The notes below the pieces were generated by a model that did not search any database, was not told the DNA's origin, and saw only the letters and a list, made by a program, of their open reading frames with translations. This document shows, piece after piece, positions 35,135 through 47,115 of a DNA stretch of 64,000 nt. The stretch spans positions 4,092,881-4,156,880 of the forward strand of contig CM075771.1 in the NCBI GenBank assembly GCA_037974665.1. The letters are read 5' to 3'. Both the position numbers and the translations under genes were made by a program. Source of the DNA: Ehretia macrophylla (Eukaryota; Streptophyta; Magnoliopsida; Boraginales; Ehretiaceae). The stretch's first letter is position 1. Each line of letters starts with the position of its first letter.

Positions 35135-35691
35135 CCTTTTCAATTTTTTTTCCTTCGGTTAAGGTTGCAAGATACTTTATCCACCACATTTCTATTATCG
35201 AATCTCACGACACCTTGGGCAAGACAACTTCACTTCATGTGGAGGCTGGGCCCGCAAACCGCGGGCGTAGGGCTTGTGACCAGGTCTCCGTCGCTCCGGT
35301 GCCCATAACTTTTGATCCGTAGGGCGTTACGCGGTGCATAGCATACCGTTGGAAAGCTCTCTGAGAGCTCTACGACGGGGGCAGCCAGCTTGCTCACTGT
35401 GCCCATTTTGGAGCCCAAAATCGAACGTTTTCATCAGTTTCGGGCCACTTTTCCTCTTAAGCTCTGTTTTTTCGTCCCGGATCATATGTCGTGAACTGTT
35501 AAAAGGATGAAAACCTTACTCGCGGGACATTAGAGGGCCCTACAATGCGTCAATATCACGTCTTGCGAGGATGCTACGTTGTTGAATCGGATGGGTTGTT
35601 GTTAAGCCCATTGGGCCATCAGAATGGGCCATCTCTCTAGGCTGGGACTGTGAACCGTTAACACAAAAAGGAATTCTACCCTTACCATGAC

Positions 35692-35810
35692 GGGTGAGAT
35701 CATACCAGCACTAATTCACCGGATCCCATCAGAACTCCGAAGTTAATTGTGCTTGGGCGTGAGTAGTACTAGGATGGGTGACCCCGTAGGATGTCCTCGT
35801 GTTGCACCCC
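35692..35810 (+). rRNA. 5S rRNA gene copy 5S-34 (divergent)
   Basis: Class A. C6A, G25T, G56T, C57T, A69T, C95G, G97A and A101T. It shares C6A, A69T and A101T with the block 2 variant subfamily. Confidence 0.83.
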
Positions 35811-36367
35811 CCTTTTCAATTTTTTTTCCTCCGGTTAGGGTTGCCAAGATACTTTATCCACCACATTTCTGTTATTGAATCCCACGGCACCTTGGGCAAG
35901 ACAACTTCGCTTCACGTGGAGGCTGGGCCCGCAAACCGAGGGCGTAGGGCTTGTGACCAGGTCTCCGTCGCTGAGGTGCCCATAACTTTTGATCCGTAAG
36001 GAGTTACACGGCGCACAGCATACCGTTGGAAAGCTCTCTGAGAGCTCTACGACGGGGGTAGCAAGCTGGCATGCTGTGCCCTTTTTGGGCCCAAAATCGA
36101 ACGTTTTCATCAGTTTCGGGCCATTTTTCTTATTAAGCTCTGTTTTTTCATCCCGGATCATCCGTCATGAGTTGTTAAAAGGACGACAACCTTACTCGCG
36201 GGACATTAGAGGGCCCAACAATGCGTCGATATCATGTCTTGCTAGGATGCTGCATTGTTGAAGCGGATGGGATGTTGTTAAGCCCATTGGGCCTTTTGAA
36301 TGGGCCATCTCAATAGGCTGGGACTGTGAACCGTTAACACAAAAAGGAATTCTACCCCCACCATGAC

Positions 36368-36486
36368 TGGTGCGATCATACCACTACTAATACACCGGAT
36401 CCCATCAGAACTCCGAAGTTAAGCGTGCTTGGGCGAGAGTAGTACTAGGATAGGTGATCCCCTGGGAAGTCCTCGTGTTGCACCCC
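36368..36486 (+). rRNA. 5S rRNA gene copy 5S-35
   Basis: Mixed unit: C114 in the gene but a TTGCAAG spacer. G1T, G17C, C18T, G25A, G85A and C91T. Confidence 0.86.
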
Positions 36487-37042
36487 CCTTTTCAATTTTT
36501 TTTCCTCCGGTTAGGGTTGCAAGATACTTTATCCACCACATTTCTATTATCGAATCCCACGGCACATTGGGCAAGACAACTTCAATTCACGTGGAGGCAG
36601 GGCCCGCAGACTGAGGGCGTAGGGTTGTGACCAGGTATCCGTCGCTCCGGTGCCCATAACTTTTGATCTGTAAGGAGTTACACGGCGCATAGCATACCGT
36701 TGGAAAGCTCTCTGAGAGCTCTACGACGGGGGTAGCCAGCTTGCTCGCTGTGCCCTTTTTGGAGCCCAAATTCGAACGTTTTCATTAGTTTCGGACCACT
36801 TTTCTTATTAAGCTTTGTTTTTTCGTCCCGGATTGTACGTCGTGAGTTGTTAAAAGGACGAAAACCTTACTCGTGGGACATTAGAGGGCCCTACAATGCG
36901 TCGATATCATGTATTGCGAGGATGCTGCGTTGTTGAAGCAGATAGGTTGTTGTTAATCCCTTTGGGCCTTCTGAATGGGCCATCTCTCTAGGCTGGGACG
37001 GTGAACTGTTAACACAAAAAGGAATTCTATCCCTACCATGAC

Positions 37043-37161
37043 GGGTGCGATCATACCAGCACTAATGCACCGGATGCCATCAGAACTCCGAAGTTAAGCG
37101 TGCTTGGGCGAGAGTAGTACTAGGATGGGTGACCCCCTTGGAAGTCATCGTGTTGCACACC
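37043..37161 (+). rRNA. 5S rRNA gene copy 5S-36
   Basis: Class A. C34G, G97T, C105A and C117A. The internal A box is intact. Confidence 0.91.
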
Positions 37162-37719
37162 CCTTTTCATTTTTTTTTCCTCCGGTTCGGGTTGCCAAGA
37201 TACTTTATCCACCCCATTTCTATTATCAAATCCCACGGCACCTTGGGCAAGACAACTTCGCTTCACGTGGAGGCTGGGCCCGCAAACCAACGACGTAGGG
37301 CTTGTGACCAGGTCTCCGTTGCTCCGGTGCTCATAACTTTTGATCCGTAAGGAGTTACGCGGCGCACAGCATACCGTTGGAAAGCTCTCTGAGAGCTGTA
37401 CGAGAAGGGCAGCAAGCTGGCTCGCTGTGCAAATTTTGGAGCCTAAAATCGAACGTTTTCATAAGTTTCGGGCCACTTTTCTTATTAAGCTCTATTTTTT
37501 CATCCCGGATCGTACGTCGTGAGCTGTTAAAAGGACAACAACCTTACTCGCGGGACATTACAGGGCCCTACAATGCGTCGATATCACGTCTTGCGAGGAT
37601 GATGCGTTGTTGAAGCGGATGGGTTGTTGTTAAGCCCATTGGGCCTTCTGAATGGACCATCTCTCTAGGATGGGACTGTGAACCGTTAACACAAAAAGGA
37701 ATTCTACTCCCACCATGAC

Positions 37720-37838
37720 GGGTGCGATCATACCAGCACTAATTCACCGGATCCCATCGGAACTACGAAGTTAAGCGTGCTTGGGCGATAGCAGTACTAG
37801 GGTAGGTGACACCCTTGGAAGTCCTCGTGTTGTACCCC
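37720..37838 (+). rRNA. 5S rRNA gene copy 5S-37 (duplicated with 5S-44)
   Basis: Class B. G25T, A40G, C46A, G70T, T73C, A83G, G85A, C92A, G97T and C114T. Most of these rare changes are shared with 5S-44, 4727 bp downstream, so the two are copies of one segment. Confidence 0.84.
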
Positions 37839-38395
37839 CCTTTTCAATTTTTTTTCCTCCTGTTAGGGTTGCAAGATACTTTATCCACCACATTTCTATT
37901 ATCGAATCCCACGGTACCTTGGGCAAGACAACTTCACTTCGCGTGGAGGCTGGGCCCGCAAACCGAGGGCGTAGGGCTTGTGACCAGGTCTCCGTCGCTC
38001 CGGTGCCCATAACTTTTGATCCGTAAGGAGTTACGCGGCGCATTGTATACCATTGGAAAGCTCTCTGAAAGCTCTTTGACGGGGTCAGCTAGCTTGCTCG
38101 CTGTCCCCTTTTTGGAGCCCAAAATCGAACATTTTCATCAGTTTCGGGCCACTTTTCTTATTAAGCTCTGTTTTTTCGTCCCGGATCGTAAGTCGTGAGC
38201 GGTTAAAAGGACGAAAACCTTACTCGCGGGACATTAGGGGGCCCTACAATGCGTCGATATCACGTCTTGTGAGGATGCTGCGTTGTTGAATCAGATGGGT
38301 TGTTGTTAAGCCCATTGGGCCTTCTAAATGAGCCATCTCTCTAGGCTGGGACTGTGAACCGTTAACACAAAAAGGAATTCTACCCCCACCATGAC

Positions 38396-38514
38396 GGGTG
38401 CGATCATACCAGCACTAATGCACCGGATCCCATCAGAACTACGAAGTTAAGCGTGCTTGGGCGAGAGCAGTACTAGGATGGGTGACCCCCTGGGAAGTCC
38501 TCGTGTTATACCTC
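38396..38514 (+). rRNA. 5S rRNA gene copy 5S-38 (duplicated with 5S-45)
   Basis: Class B spacer. C46A, T73C, G113A, C114T and C118T; the first four are also in 5S-45, 4721 bp downstream. The T run is shortened to T7. Confidence 0.88.
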
Positions 38515-39069
38515 CCATTTCAATTTTTTTCCTCCGGTTAGGGTTGCAAGATACTTTTTCCACCACATTTCTATTGTCGAATCCCACGGCACCTTGGGCA
38601 AGACAACTTCATTTCACGTGGAGGCTGGGCCCGCAAACCGAGGGCGTAGGGCTTATGACCAGGTCTCCGTCGCTCTGGTGCCCATAACTTTTGATCCGTA
38701 AAGAGTTACGCGGCGCATAGCATACCGTTGGAAAGCTCTCTGAGAGCTCTACGACGGGGGCAGCCAGCTTGCTCGTTGTGTCCTTTTTGGAGCCCAAAAT
38801 CGAACGTTTTCATCAGTTTCGGGCCACTTTTCTTATTAAACTCTGTTTTTTCATCCCAGATCGTACGTCATGAGCTGTTAAAAGGACGACAACCTTACTC
38901 GGGGGACATTAGAGGGCCCTACAATGCATCGATATCACGTCTTGCGAGGATGATGCGTTGTTGAAGCGGATGGGTTGTTGTTAAGCCCATTGGGCCTTCT
39001 GAATGGACCATCTCTCTAGGCTGGGACTGTGAACCGTTAACACAAAAAGGAATTCTACCCCACCATGAC

Positions 39070-39188
39070 GGGTGCGATCATACCAGCACTAATGCACAGG
39101 ATCCCATCAGAATTCCGAAGTTAAGCGTGCTTGGGCGAGAGTAGTACTAGGATGGGTGACCCCGTGGGAAGTCCTCGTGTTGCACCCC
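39070..39188 (+). rRNA. 5S rRNA gene copy 5S-39 (near consensus, duplicated with 5S-46)
   Basis: Class A with C29A, C44T and C95G. The same three changes are in 5S-46, 4722 bp downstream. Confidence 0.92.
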
Positions 39189-39741
39189 ACTTTTCAATTT
39201 TTTTTCCTCCGGTTAGGGTTGCCAAGATACTTTATTCACCACATTTCTATTATCGAATCCCACGGCACCTTGGAAAAGACAACTTCGCTTCACATGGAGG
39301 CTGGGCCCGCAAACCGAGGGCGTAGGACTTGTGACCAGGTCTCCATCGCTCCAGTGCCCATAACTTTTGATCCGTAAGGAGTTATGCGGCGCACAGCATA
39401 CCGTTGGAAAGCTCTCTGAGAGCTCTATGACAAGGAGTTATGCTCGCTGTCCCCTTTTTGGAGCCAAAAATTGAACATTTTCATCAGTTTTGGGCCACTT
39501 TTCTTATTAAACTCTATTTTTTCGTCCCAGATCGTACGTTGTGAGCTGTTAAAAGGACGACAACCTTACTCGCGGGACATTAGAGGGCCCTACAATGCAT
39601 CGATATCACGTCTTGCGAGGATGATGCGTTGTTGAAGCGGATGGGTTGTTGTTAAGCCCATTGGGCCTTCTGAATGGACCATCTCTCTATGCTGGGACTT
39701 TGAACCGTTAACACAAAAAGGAATTCTACCCCCACCATGAC

Positions 39742-39860
39742 GGGTGCGATCATACCAGCACTAATGCACCGGATCCCATCAGAACTCCGAAGTTAAGCGT
39801 GCTTGGGCGAGAGTTGTACTAGGATGGGTGACCCCCTTGGAAGTCCTCGTGTTGTACCCC
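39742..39860 (+). rRNA. 5S rRNA gene copy 5S-40 (near consensus)
   Basis: Class B with A74T, G97T and C114T only. Confidence 0.93.
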
Positions 39861-40417
39861 CCTTTTCAATTTTTTTTCCTCCGGTTAGGGTTGCAAGATA
39901 CTTTATCCACCACATTTCTATTATCGAATCCTACGGCACCTTGGGCAAGACAACTTCATTTCACGTGGAGGTTGGGCCTACAAATCGAGGGCGTAGGGCT
40001 TGTGACCAGGTCTCCGTCGCTCCAGTGCCCATAACTTTTGATCTGTAAGGAGTTACGCGGCGCATAGCATACCGTTGGAAAGCTCTCTAAGAGCTCTACG
40101 ACGGGGGTAGCCAGTTTGCTTGCTGTACCTTTTTTGGAGCCCAAAATCGAACGTTTTCATTAGTTTCGTGCTACTTTTCTTATTAAGCTCTATTTTTTCA
40201 TCCCGGATCATACGTCGGGAGCTGTTAAAAGGAAGAAAACCTTACTCGCTGGACATTAGAGGGCCCTACAATGCGTCGATATAACGTCTTGCGAGGATGC
40301 TGCATTGTTGAAGCGGATGGGTTGTTGTTAAGCCCATTGGGCCTTCTGAATGGGCCATCTCTCTAGGCTAGGACTGTGAACCGTTAACAAAAAAATGAAT
40401 TCTACCCCTACCATGAC

Positions 40418-40536
40418 GGGTGCGATCATACCAGCACTAATACACCTGATCCCATCAGAACTCCGAAGTTTTGCGTGCTTGGGCGAGAGTAGTACTAGGA
40501 TGGGTGACCCCCTGGGAAGTCCTCGTGTTGCACCCC
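40418..40536 (+). rRNA. 5S rRNA gene copy 5S-41
   Basis: Class A. G25A, G30T, A54T and A55T. The last two change the A box (GTTTTGCGTG in place of GTTAAGCGTG), which is likely to impair transcription. Confidence 0.9.
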
Positions 40537-41094
40537 CCTTTTCAATTTTTTTTCCTCCGGTTAGGGTTGCCAAGATAGTTTACCCACCTCATTTCTATTA
40601 TCGAATCCCACTGCACCTTGGGCAAGAAAACTTCGCTTCACGTGGAGGCTGGGCCCGCAAACCGAGGGCGTAGGGCTTGTGACCAGGTCTCCGTCGCTCC
40701 GGTGCCTATAACTTTTAATCCGTAAGGAGTTACGCGGCGCATAGCATACCGTTGGAAAGCTCTCTGAGAGCACTACGACGGGGGAAGCAAGCTGGCTCGC
40801 TCTGCAATTTTTGGAGCCCAAAATCGAACGTTTTGATCAGTTTCGGGCCACTTTTCTTATTAAGCTCTGTTTTTTCATCCTGGATCGTACGTCGTGAGCT
40901 GTTAAAAAGATGATAACCTTACTCACGGGACATTAGAGGGCCCTACAATGCGTCGATATCACGTCTTGTGAGGATACTGCGGTGTTGAAGCGGATGGGCT
41001 GTTGTTAAGCCCATTGGGCCATCTGAATGGGCCATCTCTCTAGGCTGGGACTGTGAACCGTTAACACAAAAAGGAATTCTACCCCCACCATGAC

Positions 41095-41212
41095 GGGTGC
41101 GATCATACCAGCACTAATGGACCGGATCCCATCTGAACTCCGAAGTTAAGTGTGCTTGGCGAGAGTAGTACTAGGATGGGTCACCCCTTGGGAAATCCTC
41201 GTGTTGTACCCC
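41095..41212 (+). rRNA. 5S rRNA gene copy 5S-42 (1-bp deletion)
   Basis: Class B, 118 bp: one G of 64-66 is lost at the end of the A box. Also C26G, A40T, C57T, G89C, C95T, G102A and C114T. Its spacer (GTGCCAATGACTTTTG, GCATGCCGTTGG) is found again behind 5S-46. Confidence 0.84.
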
Positions 41213-41769
41213 CCTTTCTAATTTTTTTTCCTCCGGTTAGGGTTGCAAGATACTTTATCCACCACATTTCTATTATCGAATCCCACGACACCTTGGGCAA
41301 GACAACTTCACTTCACGTGGAGGCTGGGCCCGCAAACCGAGGGCTTAGGGCTTGTGACCAAGTCTCCGTCGCTCCGGTGCCAATGACTTTTGATCCGTAA
41401 GGAGTTACGCGGCGCATAGCATGCCGTTGGAAAGCTCTCTGAGAGCCCTACGACGGGGGCAGCCAGCTTGCTCTCTGTGCCCTTTTTGGAGCCCAAAATC
41501 TAACGTTTTCATCAGTTTCGGGCCACTTTTCTTATTCAGCTCTGTTTTTTCATCCCGGATCGTACGTCGTGAGCTGTTAAAAGGACGAAAACCTTACTCG
41601 CGGGACATTAGAGGGCCCTACAATGCGTTGATATCACGTCTTGCGAGAATGCTGCGTTGTTGAAGCGTGTGGGTTGTTGTTAAGCCCATTGGGCCTTATG
41701 AATGGGCCATCTCTCTAGGCTGGGACCGTGAACCGTTAGCACAAAAAGGAATTCTACCCCTACCATGAC

Positions 41770-41888
41770 GGGTGCGATCATACCAGCACTAAAGCACCGG
41801 ATCCCATCAGAACTCCGAAGTTAAGCGTGCTTGGGCGAGAGTAGTACTAGGATGGGTGACCCCTTGGGAAGTCCTCGTGTTGCACCCC
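41770..41888 (+). rRNA. 5S rRNA gene copy 5S-43 (near consensus)
   Basis: Class A with only T24A and C95T. Promoter boxes and terminator are intact; a plausible active copy. T24A is shared with 5S-47, 2699 bp downstream. Confidence 0.94.
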
Positions 41889-42446
41889 CCTTTTCAATTT
41901 TTTTTCCCCCGGTTAGGGTTGCCAAGATACTTTATCCACCACATTTCTATTATCGAATCCCACGGCACTCTGGGCAAGACAACTTCGCTTCACGTGGATG
42001 CTGGGCCCACAAACCGAGGGCGGATGGCTTATGACCAGGTCTCTGTCGCTCCGGTGCCCATAACTTTTGATCTGTAACGAGTTACGTGGCGCACAGTATA
42101 CCGATGGATAGCTCTGTAAGAGCTCTACGACGGGGGCAGCCAGCTTGCTCTCTGTGCCCTTTTTGAAGCCCAAAATCGAACGTTTTCATCAGTTTCGGGC
42201 CACTTTTCTTATTAAGCTCTATTTTTTCATCCCGGATCGAACGTCGTGAGCTGTTAAAAGGACAACAACCTTACTCGCGGGACATTACAGGGCCCTACAA
42301 TGCGTCGATATCACGTCTTGCGAGGATGATGCGTTGTTGAAGCGGATGGGTTGTTGTTAAGCCCATTGGGCCTTCTGAATGGACCATCTCTCTAGGATGG
42401 GACTGTGAACCGTTAACACAAAAAGGAATTCTACTCCCACCATGAC

Positions 42447-42565
42447 GGGTGCGATCATACCAGCACTAATGCACCGGATCCCATCAGAACTACGAAGTTA
42501 AGCGTGCTTGGACGATAGCAGTACTAGGGTGGGTGACACCCTTGGAAGTCCTCGTGTTGTACCCC
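42447..42565 (+). rRNA. 5S rRNA gene copy 5S-44 (duplicate of 5S-37)
   Basis: Class B. C46A, G66A, G70T, T73C, A83G, C92A, G97T and C114T. It lacks G25T, A40G and G85A of 5S-37, so the two copies have since diverged or been partly converted. Confidence 0.85.
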
Positions 42566-43116
42566 CCTTTTCAATTTTTTTTCCTCCGGTTAGGGTTGCA
42601 AGATACTCTATCCACCACATTTCTATTATCGAATCCCACGGTACCTTTGGCAAAACCACTTCACTTCGCGTGGAGGCTGGGCCCGCAAACCGAGGGCGTA
42701 GGGCTTGTGACCAGGTCTCTGTCGCTCCGGTGCCCATAACTTTTGATCCGTAAGGAGTTACGCGGCGCATTGTATACCATTGGAAAGCTCTCTGACAGCT
42801 CTTTGGCAGCCAGCTTGCTCGCTGTCCCCTTTTTGGAGCCCAAAATCGAACGTTTTCATCAGTTTCGGGCCACTTTTCTTATTAAGCTCTGTTTTTTCAT
42901 CCCGGATCGTACGTCGTGAGCGGTTAAAAGGACGAAAACCTTACTCGCGGGACATTAGGGGGCCCTACAATGCGTCGATATCACGTCTTGTGAGGATGCT
43001 GCGTTGTTGAATCAGATGGGTTGTTGTTAAGCCCATTGGGCCTTCTGAATGAGCCATCTCTCTAGGCTGGGACTGTGAACCGTTAACACAAAAAGGAATT
43101 CTACCCCCACCATGAC

Positions 43117-43235
43117 GGGTGCGATCATACCAGCACTAATGCACCGGATCCCATCAGAACTACGAAGTTAAGCGTGCTTGGGCGAGAGCAGTACTAGGAT
43201 GGGTGACCCCCTGGGAAGTCCTCGTGTTATACCCC
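43117..43235 (+). rRNA. 5S rRNA gene copy 5S-45 (duplicate of 5S-38)
   Basis: Class B spacer. C46A, T73C, G113A and C114T, as in 5S-38. Confidence 0.9.
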
Positions 43236-43791
43236 CCATTTCAATTTTTTTCCTCCGGTTAGGGTTGCAAGATACTTTTTCCACCACATTTCTACTGTCG
43301 AATCCCACAGCACCTTGGGCAAGACAACTTCATTTCACGTGGAGGCTGGGCCCGCAAACCGAGGGCGTAGGGCTTATGACCAGGTCTCCGTCGCTCTAGT
43401 GCCCATAACTTTTGATCCGTAAAGAGTTACGCGGCGCATAGCATACCGTTGGAAAGCTCTCTGAGAGTTCTACGACGGGGGCAGCCAGCTTGCTCGCTGT
43501 GCCCTTTTTGGAGCCCAAAATCGAACGTTTTCATCAGTTTCGGGCCACTTTTCTTATTAAACTCTGTTTTTTCATCCCAGATCGTACGTCATGAGCTGTT
43601 AAAAGGACGACAACCTTACTCGGGGGACATTAGAGGGCCCTACAATGCGTCGATATCACGTCTTGCGAGGATGATGCATTGTTGAAGCGGATGGGTTGTT
43701 GTTAAGCCCATTGGGCCTTCTGAATGGACCATCTCTCTAGGCTGGGACTGTGAACCGTTAACACAAAAAGGAATTCTACCCCTACCATGAC

Positions 43792-43910
43792 GGGTGCGAT
43801 CATACCAGCACTAATGCACAGGATCCCATCAGAATTCCGAAGTTAAGCGTGCTTGGGCGAGAGTAGTACTAGGATGGGTGACCCCGTGAGAAGTCCTCGT
43901 GTTGCACCCC
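43792..43910 (+). rRNA. 5S rRNA gene copy 5S-46 (chimeric unit)
   Basis: C29A, C44T, C95G and G98A: the gene is a duplicate of 5S-39. Its spacer from about 44030 on matches that of 5S-42 instead, including GTGCCAATGACTTTTG. The unit therefore joins two sources, with the crossover between about 43910 and 44030. Confidence 0.9.
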
Positions 43911-44468
43911 CCTTTTCAATTTTTTTTCCTCCGGTTAGGGTTGCCAAGATGCTTTACCCACCCCATTTCTATTATCGAATCCCACGCCACCTTGGGCAAG
44001 CCAACTTCACTTAACGTGGAGGCTGGGCCCGCAAACCGAGGGCTTAGGGCTTGTGACTAGGTCTCCGTCGCTCCGGTGCCAATGACTTTTGATCCGTAAG
44101 GAGTTACGCGGCGCATAGCATGCCGTTGGAAAGATCTCTGAGAGCTCTACGACGGGGGCAGCCAGCTTGCTCTCTGTGCCCTTTTTGGAGCCCAAAATCT
44201 AACGTTTTCATTAGTTTCGGGCCACTTTTCTTATTCAGCTCTGTTTTTTCATCCCGGATCGTACGTCGTGAGCTGTTAAAAGGATGAAAACCTTACTCGC
44301 GGGACATTAGAGGGCCCTACAATGCGTTGATATCACGTCTTGCGAGAATGCTGCGTTGTTGAAGCGTGTGGGTTGTTGTTAAGCCCATTGGGCCTTATGA
44401 ATGGGCCATCTCTCTAGGTTGGGACCGTGAACCGATAGCACAAAAAGAAATTCTACCCCTACCATGAC

Positions 44469-44587
44469 GGGTGCGATCATACCAGCACTAAAGCACCGGA
44501 TCCCATCAGAACTCCGAAGTTAAGCGTGCTTGGGCGAGAGTAGTACTAGGATAGGTGACCCCCTGGGAAGTCCTCGTGTTGCACCCC
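44469..44587 (+). rRNA. 5S rRNA gene copy 5S-47 (near consensus)
   Basis: Class A with T24A and G85A only. The spacer duplicates that of 5S-43 (GGGCGGATGGCTTATGACC). Confidence 0.93.
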
Positions 44588-45144
44588 CCTTTTCAATTTT
44601 TTTCCCCCGGTTAGGGTTGCCAAGATACTTTATCCACCATATTTCTATTATCGAATCCCACGGCACCCTTGGCAAGACAACTTCGCTTCACGTGGATGCT
44701 AGGCCCACAAACCAAGGGCGGATGGCTTATGACCAGGTCTCTGTCGCTCCGGTGCCCATAACTTTTGATCTGTAACGAGTTACGTGGCGCACAATATATC
44801 GATGGAAAGCTCTGTAAGAGCTCTACGACGGGGACAGCCAGCTTGCTCTCTGTGCCCTTTTTGGAGCCCAAAATCGAACTTTTTCATCAGTTTCGGGCCA
44901 CTTTTCTTATTCAGCTCTGTTTTTTCATCCCGGATCGTAAGTCGTGAGCTGTTAAAAGGACAAAAACCTTACTCGCCGGACATTAGAGGGCCCTACAATG
45001 CGTCGATATCACGTCTTGCGAGAATGCTGCGTTGTTGAAGCGTGTGGGTTGTTGTTAAGCCCATTGGGCCTTATGCATGGGCCATCTCTCTAGGCAGGGA
45101 CTGAGAAACGATAACACAAAAAGGAATTCTACCCCCACCATGAC

Positions 45145-45263
45145 GGGTGCGATCATACCAGCATTAATGCACCGGATCCCATCCGAACTACGAAGTTAAG
45201 CGTGCTTGGGCGAGAGTAGTACTAGGATGGGTGACCCCCTAGGAAGTCCTCGTGTTGCACCCC
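45145..45263 (+). rRNA. 5S rRNA gene copy 5S-48
   Basis: Mixed unit: class A gene end with TTGCAAG and CTTCACTTC in the spacer. C20T, A40C, C46A and G97A. Confidence 0.9.
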
Positions 45264-45820
45264 GCTTTTCAAGTTTTTTTCCTCCAGTTACGGTTGCAAG
45301 ATACTTTATCCACCACATTTCTATTATCGAATCCCACAGCACCTTGGGCAAGACAACTTCACTTCACGTGGAAGCTGGGCCCGCAAACCTAGGGCGTAGG
45401 GCTTGTGACCAGGTCTCCGTCGCTCCGGTGCCCATAACTCTTGATCTGTAAGGAGTTACGCGGCGCATAGCATTCCGTTGGAAAGCTCTCTGAGAGCTCT
45501 ACGATGGGGGCAGCCAGCTTGCTCTCTGTGCCCTTTTTGGAGCCCAAAATCGAACGTTTTCATCAGTTTCGGGCCACTTTTCTTATTCAGCTCTGTTTTT
45601 TCGTCCCGAATCGTACGTCGTGAGCTGTTAAAAGGCCGAAAACCTTACTCGCGGGACATTAGAGGGCCCTACAATGCGCCGATATCACGTCTTGCGAAAA
45701 TGCTGTGTTGTTGAAGCGTGTGGGTTGTTGTTAAGCCCATTGGGCCTTATGAATGGGCCATCTCTCTAGGCTGGGACTGTGAACCATTAACACAAAAAGG
45801 AATTCGACCCCTACCATGAC

Positions 45821-45939
45821 AGGTGCGATCATACCAGCACGAATGCACCGGATCCCATCAGAACTCCGAAGTTAAGCGTGCTTGGGCGAGAGTAGTACTA
45901 GGATGGGTGACCCCTTGGGAAGTCCTCATGTTGCACCCC
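45821..45939 (+). rRNA. 5S rRNA gene copy 5S-49
   Basis: Class A with G1A, T21G, C95T and G108A. A purine is kept at the start position. Confidence 0.91.
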
Positions 45940-46496
45940 CTTTTCAAATTTTTTTCCTCCGGTTAGGGTTGCCAAGATACCTTATCCACCACATTTCAAT
46001 TATCGAATCCGACGGCACCTTGGGCAAGACAACTTCACTTCACGTGATGGCTGGGCCCGCAAACCGAGGGCGTATGGCTCCTGACCAGGTCTCTGTCGCT
46101 CCGGTGCCCATAACTTTTGATCTGTAAGGAGTTACGTGGCGAACAGTATACCGTTGGAAAGCTCTGTGAGAGCTCTACGACGGGGGCATCAAGCTGGCTC
46201 ACCGGGCCCTTTTTGGGGTCCAAAATTGAACGTTTTCATCAGTTTCGGGCCACTTTTCTTATTAAGCTGTATTTTTTCGTCCTGGATCGTACGTCGTGAG
46301 ATGTTAAAAGGACGACAACCTTACTCGCGGGACATTAGAGGGCCTTGCAGTATGTCGATATCACGTCTTGTGAGGATACTGCATTGTTGAAGCGGATGGG
46401 TTGTTGTTAAGCCCATTGGGCCTTCTGAATGGGCCATCTATCTAGGCTGGGACTGTGAACCGTTAACACAAAAAGGAATTCTACCCCCACCATGAC

Positions 46497-46615
46497 GGGT
46501 ACGATCATACCAGCACTAATGCACCGGATCCCATCTGAACTCCGAAGTTAAGCGTGCTTGGGCGAGAGTAGTACTAGGATGGGTGACCCCCTAGGAACTC
46601 CTCGTGTTGTACCCC
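46497..46615 (+). rRNA. 5S rRNA gene copy 5S-50
   Basis: Class B with G5A, A40T, G97A, G102C and C114T. The A5/T114 combination keeps a helix I pair. The spacer of this unit is split by the solo LTR at 47116. Confidence 0.9.
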
Positions 46616-47110
46616 CATTTTCAAGTTTTTTTCCTCCGGTTAGGGTTGCAAGATACTTTATCCACCACATTTCTATTATCGAATCCAACAGCACCTTGGG
46701 CAAGACAACTTCACTTCACGTGGAAGTTGGGCCCACAAACCGAGGGCGTAGGGCTTGTGACCAGGTCTCCGTCGCTCCGGTGCCCTTAACTTTTGATCCG
46801 TAAGGAGTTATGCGGCTCATAGAATACCATTGGAAATCTCACTGAGAGCTCTACGACAAGGGCAGCCAGCTTGCTCGCTGTGCCCTTTTTGGAACCCAAA
46901 ATCGAACGTTTTCATCAGTTTCGGGACATTTTTATTATTAAGCTCTGTTTTTTCCATCCCGGATCGTACGTCGTGAGCTGTTAAAAGGACGAAAACCTTA
47001 CTTGCGGGACATTAGAGGGCCTTTCAATGCGTAGATATCACGTCTTGCGAGGATGTTATGTTGTTGAAGCGTATGGGTTGTTGTTAAGCCCATTGGGCCT
47101 TCTGAATGGG

Positions 47111-47115
47111 CCATC
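47111..47115 (+). repeat. Target-site duplication, left copy
   Basis: CCATC directly before the solo LTR; the same five bases follow it at 51139-51143. The uninterrupted 5S spacer reads GGGCCATCTCTC, with one CCATC. Confidence 0.9.

Larger units (their letters stand above)
34456..47115 (+). repeat. 5S rDNA tandem array, block 3 (18 genes)
   Basis: The array resumes with the C run and terminator belonging to 5S-32 (T8 run replaced by TTTTCATTGTGC). Gene starts are 670-677 bp apart. Units from 39070 to 42446 alternate class A and class B. A segment of about 1.7 kb (about 37510-39190) is repeated at about 42237-43910. The block ends in the 3' spacer of 5S-50 at the target-site duplication of the solo LTR. 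Apart from these repeats the spacers hold nothing recognisable. Confidence 0.95.
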
